Below, piece after piece: positions 36,001-48,110 of a stretch of DNA of 64,000 bases. Position 1 is the first letter of the stretch. The number at the start of each line of letters is the position of its first letter. The notes under the pieces are model-generated. The model did not search any database. It worked only from the letters and a program-made list of their open reading frames with translations, and was not told where the DNA came from. Where the stretch lies: positions 567,968 to 631,967 of the forward strand of contig KL197719.1 in assembly GCA_000697665.1 (NCBI GenBank), written 5' to 3'. Position numbers and translations under genes: made by a program. Source of the DNA: Jaapia argillacea MUCL 33604. Lineage: Eukaryota > Basidiomycota > Agaricomycetes > Jaapiales > Jaapiaceae.

Positions 36001-36796
36001 GAGCTCGATAGCGCTTTGAACAGCACGACTCGTGGTCACCAGGTCGATGAAGTTGCTCTGAGCATTTGGTCGACCCAGACGTACAAGCGTTACGTGCGTA
36101 GCAAGATGACGGACACTCCACAGGGCCGAGTGGATCGTTTGTTCGTACCGCCGAACATGGCAGACGCAATCAGCAACGCAGTGTATAATGGGAGGCATGG
36201 TGATGCATGCGCGATGTTACGAGATCTCTGGAATCCCTTCGGGCTGGAGGGGATGCCACGGTTGCTGATTGTGTTGGCGAAGCATCGCTCAGACGCCAAT
36301 CACTGGGTCGTTCATCGGTATGTCTACCCCCCCTCTTCTATACCGACCATGACTTGAATGAGACTTTTTCTTAGATTCTCCCTCCCCGATGGCTCGTTGA
36401 CAACATACGATACTTACCCCGAGCGTTGCTTGCCGGACGGACGAGTGAGTTTGATTCTCATTCACGTGGTACTATCATCTGACATCTCACCCACAGCCCC
36501 TCGGTTGGTGGTTTGCTATCCGGATTGCCTGGCCCAACGCCATCTACCCCAGTCCTGATCACCTCATGCAGAAGATGGTTCGCCTGCATCGTCCGCTGCA
36601 GCTGTCCATTGACAACTCGGTGGCGGCCTCTGGTATCTGGCGCAACCTGCTCATGGGCTCCAGGGCGGAGAGAAGTGTGGACCTGGAGCGCCTCCGTGAT
36701 CTCATCAATACTGAAGTGAAGAATCTACGGCAGAGGAAAGAAATGGGAAAACTTTCGATAAGCCCTCCGCGTCCTAACTGGGAGGATATGAGTTGA
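33086..36796 (+). CDS. Large disordered protein with a possible Ulp1-like C-terminal domain
   Basis: I do not recognise this gene; it looks like a conserved fungal protein of unknown function. The start at 33086 gives MSAFGMNEEGKEVLRP. Residues 1 to about 550 are Ser/Pro/Arg-rich and disordered. A mainly helical segment follows (FHDMELCILLHVLEDPMQHE, AVRKAVRGRVKKLG, DWAKELMQGMIIMQQRLEGL), then an acidic stretch (EEEEFEEEDVD). The last 250 residues look folded: WQRVHQRLLSWAIVWP, VDRLFVPPNMADAISNAVYN, MPRLLIVLAKHRSDANHWVV, LTTYDTYPERC, LGWWFAIRIAWP and SVAASGIWRNLLMG. The HW...YD...SGIW order recalls a Ulp1 (C48) protease with Ser in place of Cys; that is inference. It has about 10 exons and ends RPNWEDMS. 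Confidence 0.8.
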
Positions 36797-37080
36797 GATT
36801 GATGAACTCTTGTACGACGGTGATGTACTTTTTCTTGATTAGTGAGCCGAGCTATGTATTCTGCTTTATTCCCTGTACCATCCGCGATGCCCTTACTTGT
36901 ACAAGTTTAGTTTCTCAGTAGGTAGTCCGATGTTGTACTGACTGGTGTCGATTAGACGAATACAGTAGACCTCGTAGTGCTTATTCCCGTCAACAAGTCG
37001 GTGTTACAACCCTCGCATGATGTCGGCCAACCGGTGAATGGAATCGACGGGAACGGAAGACATTGGAGGTTTTGTATCAT

Positions 37081-37305
37081 TCACCTAGATGAACCGTCGT
37101 CATTCAACCAATCGTAAATGAAGGCAAGAAAATTCACGGTGTAGATGTTTTGTGTCTCCGCATCGAGTGCCGCTCGCACTTCGCGAGCCTGACCCCTTGA
37201 TAAAGTGCCATTGAATTTGTGGTTCTTCTTGGCGGATTTACGCGCTGCGACCTTTGCTTTGGAATGCAGACTTGGCTTGGACTGTTTTCGAGTGGAAGGG
37301 GCCAT
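37081..37305 (-). CDS. Small basic hypothetical protein
   Basis: A 74-codon intronless frame that I do not recognise. It has a true ATG at 37305 and an N-terminus rich in Lys, Arg and Ser (MAPSTRKQSKPSLHSKAKVA, RKSAKKNHKF). That could be a nuclear or nucleolar signal. The C-terminus looks helical (GQAREVRAALDAETQNIYTV, NFLAFIYDWLND). It lies in a 0.76 kb gap, divergent from YSH1 and convergent with the preceding gene. The basic-then-helical layout and the lack of low-complexity drift favour a real gene. Chance cannot be excluded. Confidence 0.45.
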   Translation of the reverse strand: MAPSTRKQSKPSLHSKAKVAARKSAKKNHKFNGTLSRGQAREVRAALDAETQNIYTVNFLAFIYDWLNDDGSSR

Positions 37306-37557
37306 AGAGCAGGCGTAAAAAGGAGCGATAGTGGAGGAGCACAGAGGATGAAATTTCTGAATTTACGTAAGGGTCAACCACTTCGCGCATTTGCGACCAG
37401 AGTCGACACTTACAGGACCACCGTCAACATCGCACCTCCATCTTGCTTTACGGCTGAGCCCCATTTCTCTCGGTAGCTGGATACAAAGCTGTCACTTGAA
37501 CTTCTGCCCTCTACGACCAACTCCTAGATCTGTGTCAGACGTTCCTCGAACGGCGCG

Positions 37558-40500
37558 ATGGCTGATGTTCCGACCTTGAAAGTCACTCTTCTGGGAGCTG
37601 GTCAGGAAGTGGGCCGGTCGTGTTGTGTGCTGGAGTATAGGGGGAAGACCATCGTGTGTGATGCTGGTGTCCATCTCGCCTACAGCGGCATGGCATCCCT
37701 TCCCTTCGTTGACGAGCTAGACTGGAGTACGGTCGATGCTATCCTGGTTACACAGTATGGCATTTCAACAGCCTCAAAGGTTTATTCTGAAATTCTCACA
37801 GTTTCCACATGGACCATGCTGCCTCCTTGACTTATATCATGGAAAAGGTGTGTAGAGTCTTATCTCGTTCGGTAATTGTTGATTAGGGTTCCTTCTAGAC
37901 GAACTTCCGAGATGGAAAGGGCAAGGTTTACATGACCCACCCGACGAAAGCCGTCCACAAGTTCATGATGCAGGACTTTGTCCGTATGAGGTGTGTATAC
38001 TCTCTCAAACTTAAGCATCAACTTACATCGCCCTTTTAGCGCCACTACGTCTGATGCGCTATTCTCGCCTCTGGATTTGTCAATGTCCCTCTCCTCTATC
38101 ATCCCTGTTTCTGCGCATCAACTTATCAATATTTGTCCTGGTGTATCATTTACGCCCTACCACGCCGGTCATGTCCTGGGTGCCTGTATGTTCCTCATCG
38201 ACATCGCCGGACTCAAGATTTTGTACACTGGCGACTACTCTCGTGAAGAAGATCGACATCTCGTGAAGGCTGAAGTACCCCCTGTCCGACCTGACGTCCT
38301 AATTGTTGAAAGCACATACGGCGTGCAAAGCCTGGAAGCTAGGGATGAGAAGGAGGCAAGATTCACAAATCTTGTTCATTCCATCATCCGTCGAGGTGGT
38401 CACGTTCTTATGCCCGTATTCGCGCTTGGCCGAGCGCAAGAGCTTCTCCTTGTCTTGGACGAATACTGGAAAAAGCATCCTGATTTGCATAGTGTCCCCG
38501 TCTACTATGCTTCAAATCTGGCCAGAAAGTGTATGGCAGTTTACCAAACATACATCCACACTATGAACGCAAACATCCGTTCACGTTTCGCAAAACGCGA
38601 CAACCCCTTCGTCTTCAAGTATGTGCTTGCCTATATGCACCTGTGTCCTCTGATTTGTGTATAGGCACATCTCCAACGTACCTCAAGCCCGCGGTTGGGA
38701 ACGAAAAATCGCAGAGGGTCCTCCCTGTGTCGTACTTGCAAGTCCCGGCTTTATGCAAACCGGTTCAAGTCGAGAGCTCTTCGAATTGATGGCACCGGAT
38801 GCTCGGAATGGCCTCATCGTCACTGGGTACTCGATTGAAGGAACGCTGGCTAGGGTGAGTCGCCGACATCCACACGGGTTTTTGGAGAGCTGGGTTTTGT
38901 ACGGCGTTCTGTCTGTCATGTACATCAACCCAACAATGAATACATCTTTGTCCTCCTTGCCCCTTCGTGTTCTTGAGTTCCTTCTGAGGGATCCGTTCGC
39001 CCCCCTGGCCATTCTCAGTGATTGCGAGAGCTCATTTCGTCGTTCTTAGGATATTTTGAATGAACCGGAAGAAGTCATGTCCCTCAAAGGCAATCCAATC
39101 CCCCGCAAGATATCCGTCGACTATATCTCTTTCAGCGCCCACGTTGATTATTCGCAGAATGCAGAGTTCATCGATTTGGTTAGAGCTCAGCATGTGGTAA
39201 GTTTCTAGTTTCAGATTGTTTGCCCATCTTCAGCTAACACATCGCCAGGTACTCGTACATGGGGAACAAACGGCAATGGGTCGTCTGCGAGCTGCTCTCC
39301 AGGACAAATACAAAGGAAAGGACGAGGAAGTGAAAATTCACACTCCTCGGAATCTCGAGACCTTGGAGTTGACTTTCCGCGGAGAGCGAGTTGCAAAGGT
39401 AGCTTTCCAGATTCCACTTCTTCATCCATAAATTGCTCACCCACCTCATACAGGCTATCGGCACACTCGCCGCCAAACCAGCCCAGGCCGGAGAAGTCCT
39501 TTCAGGTCTCCTCGTCTCGAAGGATTACTCCTACACTCTTCTCGACCCTCGGGATTTGAAAGACTTTGCTGGGCTGTCTACATGTGTGGTAACACAGAGA
39601 CAACGGGTAATGTTGGGTGTGGGTTGGGACCTTGTCAGGTGGCATCTTGAAGGGATGTACGGGAAGGTTGATGAGGGAGTGGACCAAGATGGTGTTCCGA
39701 CGATGCGGGTACGTCTATCGGTTCCTCCCTTCTGTATGCATCATGTGCGCTGAGCAACAATGTTGGTGACACAGGTGATGGGTGCCGTTGATGTGAAGCA
39801 TACTCAGGAGCATGAGCTGACGTTGGAATGGGATTCCAGTGCTAGCAATGATATGATAGCCGATTCTACCCTCGCACTCATCACAGGTATTGACAAGAGC
39901 CCCGCTTCAGTCAAACGTATGCCCTTTTCTCCCCTCTTCATCGCTTTAGCGCCACTCACATACATCGTTCGTTCGCCAGTCACTACCCACCCACACTCCC
40001 ACTCTCATTCTCATCCTCACCCCCACGCCGACGTCGAAGGTGAAAACGCAGAAGTGACCCGTATCCAAAGATTAGCGATGTTCCTCGAAGCTCATTTTGG
40101 CGAAGTAGAACTTCATATGCCAGAAGAATCGGAGGAGCAGGAACAGGGTGAGGATAATGACAATGAACCTTCTTTCATTGTACGTTTGGACGAGGCTGAT
40201 GCGAAGGTTAACCTCGTTACCATGGTGCGTGATTCGATCAGACTCACTGGCTTTCTGAGCTCACTACATGCGCTTGGGCAGACCGTGACGAGCTCACATG
40301 AGATCCTCAAGAAGCGAGTGGAGAACGTCCTTGACATGGCCGTCTCCACCATCAGCTCACTCACTGAATCTTTTACATCTGGCGTACCCGTCTCAGTGGA
40401 GGAAGCAAGCTGGAATAAAGATGGCCAAGAAAAAGATCCAAAAGGAGTTATCTCTGTTGACGAACTTCCGATAGGCAACGACACTAGTTCGGGTCCGGGT

Positions 40501-40680
40501 CCGGAAGAGGACAAGATGGAAGAGGATAAGATGAAGAGTACGGCGGAACCTGCAGCTGCGGCCTCTGAAGCTGTCGGAGAAGGGAAGACGGGTGACAATG
40601 TGGCAGGTGGAGGAGATCTTGATGATGAGTTGAGTGAGCTATCTGAGGAGGACGAGGATATCTTGCAGGTCCATGATTAG
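37558..40680 (+). CDS. YSH1: Ysh1/CPSF-73 pre-mRNA 3'-end endonuclease
   Basis: This is the zinc-dependent endonuclease of the cleavage and polyadenylation factor, which cuts pre-mRNA before poly(A) addition in the nucleus. The start at 37558 gives MADVPTLKVTLLGAGQEVGR. The metallo-beta-lactamase motifs are complete. HFHMDH is rebuilt across an intron at about 37754-37808. PYHAGHVLGACMF, YTGDYSREEDRHL and IVESTYG follow. The beta-CASP motifs are present: PVFALGRAQELLL, LASPGFMQTGSSRELFE, ISFSAHVDY and VLVHGE. The C-terminal CPSF73-100_C region contains two oddities. One is a His-rich tract (HPHSHSHSHPHPH, 39988-40026). The other is a 57-base in-frame segment at 40225-40281 with intron-like ends. 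The tail is acidic (LSELSEEDEDILQVHD). It has about 12 exons. Confidence 0.96.
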
Positions 40681-41131
40681 TCTGTATTCTCGCGTCTCTT
40701 TCCCCCTCGCGTTACAGTCGTAAATTTACGTGCTGTCATGTTTTTGTTCATACATGCATATTTTACGCGCTCAGACATGGGGTTATCGCTTCAGAACAAA
40801 AAGGATTCTATTCACAGAACAGAGCGCTACAAGATATTCAGGATATTCTAAGAGGTATCAAAAAGGCTAACGCTACATTGAAAGTCTACATTCTAACCCG
40901 AGAAACCAGCGCGGATGGGAGGGTAGGCCTAGGTAACGCGGCCAATCCAAGAGGATGTGAAAACCATTAGCATCTAGCACTAATGGCGCAGAGCGGGCTC
41001 TACCCAGCAACCCTATCGAGGGTTAATCACAAGAAAAAGATAGGAGGTGCAAGTACTGCGGACTGAGAGCACAGAAAGTGTCTGAGAAGAATACCAACAC
41101 ACAAAGACGACAAAAAATCGGAGAGATCAAC
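40681..41131. other. Convergent 3' flanks
   Basis: About 450 bases between the stops of YSH1 and the glycopeptide-type gene. I see no gene or strong signal here. Confidence 0.4.
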
Positions 41132-42398
41132 CTAGTGCGCAATGCTAGCTCGACGGCGATGCATCCTATGAGCTTGGACAGCCCGTTTGGTACCATTTGC
41201 CCTACATGATTTACGATTTGGCGTCACCCCTGTCGACGAAGGTGAGGCAATGGGGTTCGCAACGGCGACGGTGGTTGTCGGTTCCGACGCCGTTGTGGGT
41301 TCTGGAGCCGGAATGTTGACAGCTGAGGAGGGGATGATAGGCTGTGGCTTGGGTTGGGGGATTCCAGGTGCCGACGACGTGATAGGGGCGGGCGCGACGG
41401 AAGAGGTAACGGGAGCAGGAGCGGATCCGTCGCCGCAGAAGGTGATCAAGAGGTTGACCTAAACACGCAAAGGATGTCAGTTGGAAAGGGTAGCGATGCA
41501 ACGTAGAGTTACAAGGACGTACGTTGTCAGTTTGGCAGGCAACTTGGACTTGGTTATCGTTTGGTTGGAAGAATGCAGTACTGCATGAAGGGTTGTCACC
41601 TAAAGCGATAGATGAAGTCGGGTGAACAGCTGTCGTGGAAGGTATGACGATGTACTTACAAGTGGCGCCGACTCCATCGCAACCGCCAAAGTAGCTACGA
41701 AATTTTCGCGAGTAAACAGATAAATAAAAATCCATGCGAACACATAAATGCATTCTCACCTAAAGCCGGTGGTAACGGAGAAAGCATGACTGGAAAACCA
41801 CAAGATAAGTCATAGGGGGGTAGAGACAGAGCGGGGTCCTTACGGAGGGATCAAGGAGAGATCTGTGCTAGATCCACACCCGGCACAGGTGGGGTTACCC
41901 AAAGTCGTCTCAAGGAGTAGGCAGTTCTCCCCATTGTACAAGCATTCACCTAGAAGAGGGTAGACATTGGTAAGAGTTTCAATGGGTACTCGGGGAGTAA
42001 ATACCGGTTTGAAGATAACTACAGAGGCCGAAAGGGAGGTTTGGGGTTAACGATGGTGAGATTGCAACGGCACAAAGGGGAACGTACGCGATGGCAGAGG
42101 ACAGGGGACCATTGCTGGTATAATCCTCACCGGTCGACAAGATGGTTGCGCCTTGAATGAGAGTAGGCTATTTGTTTCCACGGCCATGAGGATGTGGCAG
42201 AAGGGATCTGTGCAGGAACAGGCTCACGGTACCGAATCCACAGCTACATTGGCAGAAAAGTCAATCACAATTAAAACCTGACAGCAAACTGTATTCAACT
42301 TACCGGTTATCAAACCGAACAGTATGGGTCTCGGCGTGCACTTGGCAACTCAAACCAAAAACGATAGCAAGGAGAAAGTAAAGGAAGGAAGTGGCCAT
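41132..42398 (-). CDS. Secreted cysteine-rich glycopeptide-type protein
   Basis: This is a small secreted protein of a type common in Agaricomycetes and often labelled glycopeptide. Its biochemical function is not known to me. The start at 42398 gives a signal peptide (MATSSFLYFLLAIVFGLSC QVHA), then ETHTVRFDNRCGFGTPTLIQ. It continues with STGEDYTSNGPLSSAIAYLQ, TGEC, NGENC and TTLGNPTCAGCGSSTDLSLI. Next come PPHAFSVTTGFSYFGGCDGV and QVACQTDN. After about 190 residues comes a Pro/Ser/Thr-rich stalk (APITSSAPGIPQPKPQPIIP) and a basic tail. The stalk suggests O-glycosylation or wall attachment. Seven or more exons are present, including a likely 16-base microexon at 42228-42243 encoding part of CGFGT. 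Confidence 0.8.
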
Positions 42399-43322
42399 GG
42401 TAGGTCGTAGTTGTAATAAAAGAGTGTAAAGAGGGGCGTGAAAGAGAGTGGGAGGGTCGAGGGAACGAGACCGGCTACACCACAGACACAAAGCAACCCG
42501 GGGGAGAAAAGATCTGGCAGGAGAAAAGAGACGGAGGTGCTGTTTTGTTGGTAACAATGCGATTTATGGCATTGTGCCTGGAAGGACTCCACGTGGGAGA
42601 GATAAGGCTTTTCTTCGTCATTAAATGTAGCGATGGGCTCGTTATTCTGGCAAAGCCTCTTGACGGTGCGAGATGGTCCGACATTACACTGAATGTCGAG
42701 CAGTCGTGCAGGTCATTCAAGGGGATTTTGGCTTTTGAACGCCGGGCGGAAGTGGCTACACAGCCACCGCGTGCTTCGTTGATTGCAAATTATAATCCGC
42801 AATGCGAGTTCGCAGGACAGGGCAGGACGTTGTGCATTGTGACAACACCAACTCCAGCACCGCGCAGATGTTGGTGGAATTTTGCGAGAGTGTATCAAGA
42901 GAGGGACAGCGGAGGATTCTGAAAACAACGCGGAGGTTACTGGATGCTGTCGAGTTCGAATGGGAGACACTTGGATACGCAACCCCGAATTGAGCCCGTC
43001 CACAACGCCTCGTTTGCTGTCGGTGAACTTCGTCTACATCAGCTACGCTTTGAAACTCTTTTCTTCGTTATCCGCATTTATGAAAAATGACAGCTATACA
43101 CTAAACATAAAAACGAGCGTCTCCCCTTCCACATCCCTCGTACACCAGCGGAAAGCCTATTATCAAAAGACCGATATGTAAGTATAATCCACAACGATCT
43201 TCCATACAATCATAGTCAACATATATAAATCCAAAAAAATCACAGTGAAAAATGAGCGTCAGGCGTACAAGGCCAAGGGTCATCAATGGCATCTCTCTGC
43301 TTCACCCATCCATCATCGTGCA
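42399..43322. other. Promoter of the glycopeptide-type gene and 3' flank of the Sec7 gene
   Basis: About 0.9 kb with only short, unconvincing frames. I see nothing specific in it. Confidence 0.4.
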
Positions 43323-46300
43323 TCATTTCTCCCCGTCAATCCCATCCTCCGCTCTCTCTCGTCGATGAAGTAATGAGGAAGTCCTTCCACCAGCCGAATG
43401 CGGCGACATCGGTTCATCCCCCTCCAATATCGTGTCAGGACTCCACTTGCCCTTCCCAGCAGCCCTGGCTAACCCTTCCTCCGTCGCAGTGTCGTTATGA
43501 AGAGCACGCTCCAAGACTTTCTCCCCTCGTTTCTTTAATCGGAGTGCCATGGCTCGTTGTAAAGAGTCGATGTAGGATTCGTACTTGACAATTTCCGTGA
43601 GCAGATGTGACGATTTCTTCTCCCAGTTGCTGGTTGCTTTCTGGGAGTTCGTGGATCGAGATTGGTACTGCAAACAATGGGATAATTAGCGGCTGAAGAC
43701 GAGGCAAACTTGGATGGGGCTTACCAATGCTACCATGGGTTCTCGCAATTCGTTATGTCTCTTGAGATCCGTCTTCAAAGACGATACATGCTTCTGAAGA
43801 GCTTCCAGTTGACTCTCCTCATCAAGAACACTAGCAACAGTCGGCGGTAACGCAGGCTTCCAATCGTTGATAATAATTCTCTCGGCCCAAGGGGACGACC
43901 TAACGGTCGCCGCAGATTTCCAGCCATACTTGCTGTGGCTGCTCTTCACGCTCAAATTATCCGTTGATCGGGATGCTTCATCTTCGGATACTGAACGGCC
44001 TCGAGAAACAGCGTCTTCGACGCGATTCCATCCGTACTCCATGTTCGAGACGCCTCCGGTGAGAGGCTCTTTACTGGTTCGCGCAGCCCAATAGTTGCAT
44101 GTCGAGACCCATTCGTTCACCAGCTCCTCGGTTCCAGCTTGGAAGAAATACACGCCACCATTGGATAGGGTGAGAACTAGGCAGTGTGGCCGTTGTCTGT
44201 TGTAACCAGGTGGAGGCAAAGCATGTGCCAAAGAATGGGCAAGCAGCACCGCTCCCACAGAATGAGCGTTTTCCTATCGAACAAGTCCAGGATTAAGCAA
44301 CGAGCGGGAGTTGGCGGTAGTATTTTGGAGACTTACCAGCCAATTTCCTCCACCAACAACGCCCGAGCCACCGAGGCCATGCTCACCGAATGTGAACATA
44401 TTGAGGTCACCCTTTTGAATGACGACAAACACGTCCATCCAGTTTCGTGATTTCGCCCTCTTCCCAGTTGACTCCCAGTATTGCTTCCGACAAAGCATAC
44501 CTTCCTTGGCCCAAGGTGCTCCCAGCAGAGCCAACTCCTCATCCGAGATGCTGATATTGGTCGACTCGGAGTCTTGGCTATGATCGCTGCGATCGTCATC
44601 CTCGTGTGCTTCACGAATGATAGTATGCGACAGATTGGAGGCAAACCCTAATGATGGCGTCAAGAATGCTGCCATGTCATGTGTCGATGTTGCGAAGCTA
44701 GGAGATGGACTGGCGCGTCCGTCGAAACTACCATGGCTGCCATACGGACTGACTCCTGACTGAGCATTGATCAGGGATTGGAGGCCACGAATGCTTCCAC
44801 GTTTGAGATTGGCCATACGGTCAGGTTGATTGCGCATGCTGCGATGACGCCCCATCACATTATACGGCGAACCTGGTGTGAGAGACGATGTTGACGTCCT
44901 TGGAATCAAGGTATTTCCAAGAGGCAGGAGGATTTGTTGACTTTTGACAGCGGAATACATGTCCTACATCGTCCATCAGTACGTGATAGGGCGAATTGGA
45001 CAGTGATGATCACCTTCAGTAGGTTCTCCATCTCGTTTTCCCAGTGTTTCCCATACACAACTGGTATCGAAGCTGTACTAGATGATTTCGGTTCCATGGG
45101 GGAAACAGCCGGAACTGATGTCACGCTGTCGTTGGTAGGCGCTTCGAGTGGGCTGCTCGTATGCGGGAAAGGTGGTGCCGAGGGAGCTGTGAATACATCT
45201 ACAGCGACACTATTCCAGCTTGCAACACTACCACTTCTCTTGGATCGTGACTGGAGTGTGCTCGCAGCATCGCTACTGTCAGAGCCAACGCCTCGCATGC
45301 TACTGGCGTCATCACTGACAAGTTCGGGTGTGGATCCATCCGTTGAACGATTGGGCTGCAGCTGCATCTGGACGGCTGTGAGAGTGTTACGGACGAATTG
45401 GTTCTTTGACATTCGAGAACTCAATTCGGCAACATGCAGGTCCGTGTTCAGAAGAAGAAGTGAGTACGAGACGGCATGCACGACGCCTAGTTCGCTCATG
45501 AGTGAAGATGTAACAGTCAAAGCAAACAAGAACCCACTTGCGCTGCCAAACACGGTATTTGGGTTACATTGCCAATACCGTCGGCTGAACCGATCTAGGA
45601 TACGATCGACCTGCTGTGTCTCAGCTTTAAGATACAACTTGGCGCAGAGACGTCTAGTGCCAAGTCAGATGAGCGAAACTCGTTGTATTGCAATGACGAG
45701 AGTACCTGAAGGCGTTGTCAAGTCGCATATTGGTAAAGTCGAAGAAGTCCATATAGTGTCGCAAAGCAACATTATTCATACGAGCACTGTATCGCACGCT
45801 CAGGAAGCCACACGATTCGAAAAAGCCAAATACTCACTGGCCACCGAGCCACTCCGCAATCTTCTCTTTGGGTAGGAACTCTTCGTCCTCCTTCCAGCAT
45901 TGCGACGCACGTTCTTTTGCCCTTGAATCCATTTCATTGTCCGTGAGTTCCATGGCAGACGATTGTCGAGAAGGGAATCTGGATAGGGACCCATCGCGAC
46001 TGGACAAATCATGCTGGGAACTAGCAGAAAGCGCTGGATACGACGAGACATCCGGTGAGTAAGGACATTGACGAGTGAGGGAAAAACTCTCACGCGTACG
46101 GCCTTCCCCAGTGGAGGATACAAGAGAAGGCTCCGAGCTCGACGCTGTCGAGCGATGCTGGACCCGAAGGCGAGAGGATTCACGAGAGAGAGATCCGCTG
46201 TGAGGACTGGAGAAAGGAGACGGATCTCGTGTCCGTCCCGAGTGGGGGCTGTACCGCAGGGCGGCCGCACGAGCTGCTCCGTTCGAGTTAGAACCTGAGC

Positions 46301-48110
46301 GTGCGCGAGAAGGTGTGTGCAGGGAAGCGGAGCGAGGAGGGACGATAGGGCCGTCAACAGAGGATGTGCTTTGAGCGGAGGATGAATAGCCTGATTTCAA
46401 CCCATCTCCCGCGCCTGAAGCTGGCTCCAACATAACAGTCGGGGTATCTGGGGTATCCAGGGTGACGGCGGGGGTATCGTAGAACAAAGGCAGAGAGGCC
46501 GCCGTTCTCGCTTCGGGCCTATTCACAAACGACGATTTATGCGCCAACACAGGATCCTCGGTTGTGGAGCGAACCATCCGACCCCCTCGTCTTCCAGGTG
46601 TTGATGGATCTTTGAGATCGAGCAGACAGTTGGTGGAGTCGAATTGAGACAGTTCACCTTTGAGATCGGTGAGGATTCCGTTAAGCGTAGTGTCCCAGCC
46701 GATGCCTTCTTCGCTTTGCCTGACCTTGGGCAAAGGGAGCGGCGTTGTAGCAGAAGAATCATTCATAGCTTTCTTCAGCTCAATTTCTCCAACACTCATG
46801 CTTCTTCGCTTGATATGCGCTCCGGTATTGCGAGGAGACTCGAATGCTCGGCCCTTGACAGTCTTTTCAGGTGACGGTGAACGCACTCGCCGTGGTGGGG
46901 AATTCTCAACCATTACAAGGGATTGGTCGTCGGACTCGTAGTCGTCATGGGGTATATCGTCTGGGTGTATGGGAGGTAATGGTTTTGTCCTGTCCGGAGC
47001 AGAAGGCATTGTTGGCGACGGCTCGCTAAACACATCGCTGACGGGGGATGTAACTGGTGAACCTCGGAAGGCTTGTGGGAGGGGAGGTACTGGAGGGGAG
47101 GCGAAATTTCCCCGTCTGTCGTTGAAAGGGGAGGGTGGAGCTGAAGCGTCGGTTTTCTGACAAACAAACCATCAGATGCGTCCCGGGGATGACAAGAAGA
47201 ATCTCACAGATCGCTCTCGAACTGTACCTCCTCCTAACATCTTGCCAAACAGAGCACTGGTCTTGGCCCTGACTGAAGCCATGGAAGGCTGTGCCATTGT
47301 GATCAGTGAGGAAGAAGATAGCAGAAAGAACCACGGTACCTTGCCATGATCCTTGGGGACACTAGGAGACCGAGGGCTTGCTAAGATCCATTCTGACCCA
47401 GCTGGGCTTGTCGCGCTTCTACTGTTGGCACCAAGGTGGCTGTCCAGCCTCCCTTTGCCTTTGGTAACTGGGGTTGCATGTGTGGATGATGAAGTAGAAG
47501 ACCGCGGGCGATGAGTTATGCCTCGTTCAGGTGGATGCAGACCCTTCGGCTTTCCTACTGGCAAAGGCGGGGGAACCTCTCGAGTCTGTTCCTTCCTGCC
47601 CCGTATATCCATAATGTTGCCTCCTTTCTCCTTTGCTTTCCGAAGCAGGGTCGCCAAATCAGGGCTGCTGGCAGTCCCCGGAGAACGATACATGGAACGT
47701 CGTTTGGTTTGATAGTCGCTGTCTTCAGCGTCGTGATAGATCTCAATCGAGGAGGACGCTCGCGACGTCGTTCTGGGCCGGTTATTAGAGGGACCTGCAG
47801 CGTTTGCATTGTTCGGTGAGGGAGTTGGAGGGATGACGGTGGGTGTGGAGGGTTGCACTCGACTCTGTGGTGTGGAGAGTGTAGAGTGGTGTCCTGGCGA
47901 CTCAACGCCGAGGGCGTTCATGTCGACTCCTTCTTTCAACATAACCGTCCCTCCACCACGCAATGCTTGTTCAAAGTCGAGTTCTGTTCGGGAGCCTCGG
48001 CGCTGAAGGCTTTCATTACTCCCATTGAAGTCTTCGACTGTGACAGGCTTCAGTCCATTAGGGAAGGACGAAGGTGGCGGAACCGGTGGGCGCGGCGCTG
48101 CTCGAAAGAA
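43323..48110 (-). CDS. Sec7-PH domain Arf guanine nucleotide exchange factor
   Basis: This is a Sec7-domain ArfGEF with a downstream PH domain, of the fungal Syt1/Sec74 and metazoan EFA6/PSD type. It activates Arf GTPases at the plasma membrane, Golgi or endosomes. A long Ser/Pro-rich N-terminus precedes the Sec7 domain. That domain runs from SQCWKEDEEFLPKEKIAEWL through RMNNVALRHYMDFFDFTNMR and YLKAETQQVDRILDRFSRRY. It ends VSYSLLLLNTDLHVAELSSR. The glutamic finger is kept (KAETQQ). The PH domain is WAKEGMLCRKQYW, NWMDVFVVIQKGDLNMFTFG and GGVYFFQAGTEELVNEWVST. A coiled coil follows (EESQLEALQKHVSSLKTDLK, YESYIDSLQRAMALRLKKRG). The stop is at 43323. The 5' end is unsettled: the frame runs back to about 48110 without an ATG, so a short first exon probably lies between 48.1 and 48.5 kb. 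Confidence 0.88.

Noticed and set aside
40980-41030. Possible tRNA (GGCGCAGAGCGGGCTCTACC region)
   Set aside because: No T-arm consensus and no paired acceptor stem.
42935-42975. tRNA-like T-loop (AGTTCGAAT)
   Set aside because: Flanking bases do not pair into a T arm, and no anticodon or acceptor stems could be found nearby.
44934-45875. A 313-codon plus-strand frame
   Set aside because: It is antisense to the Sec7 and PH exons of the Arf exchange factor and has no family features of its own.
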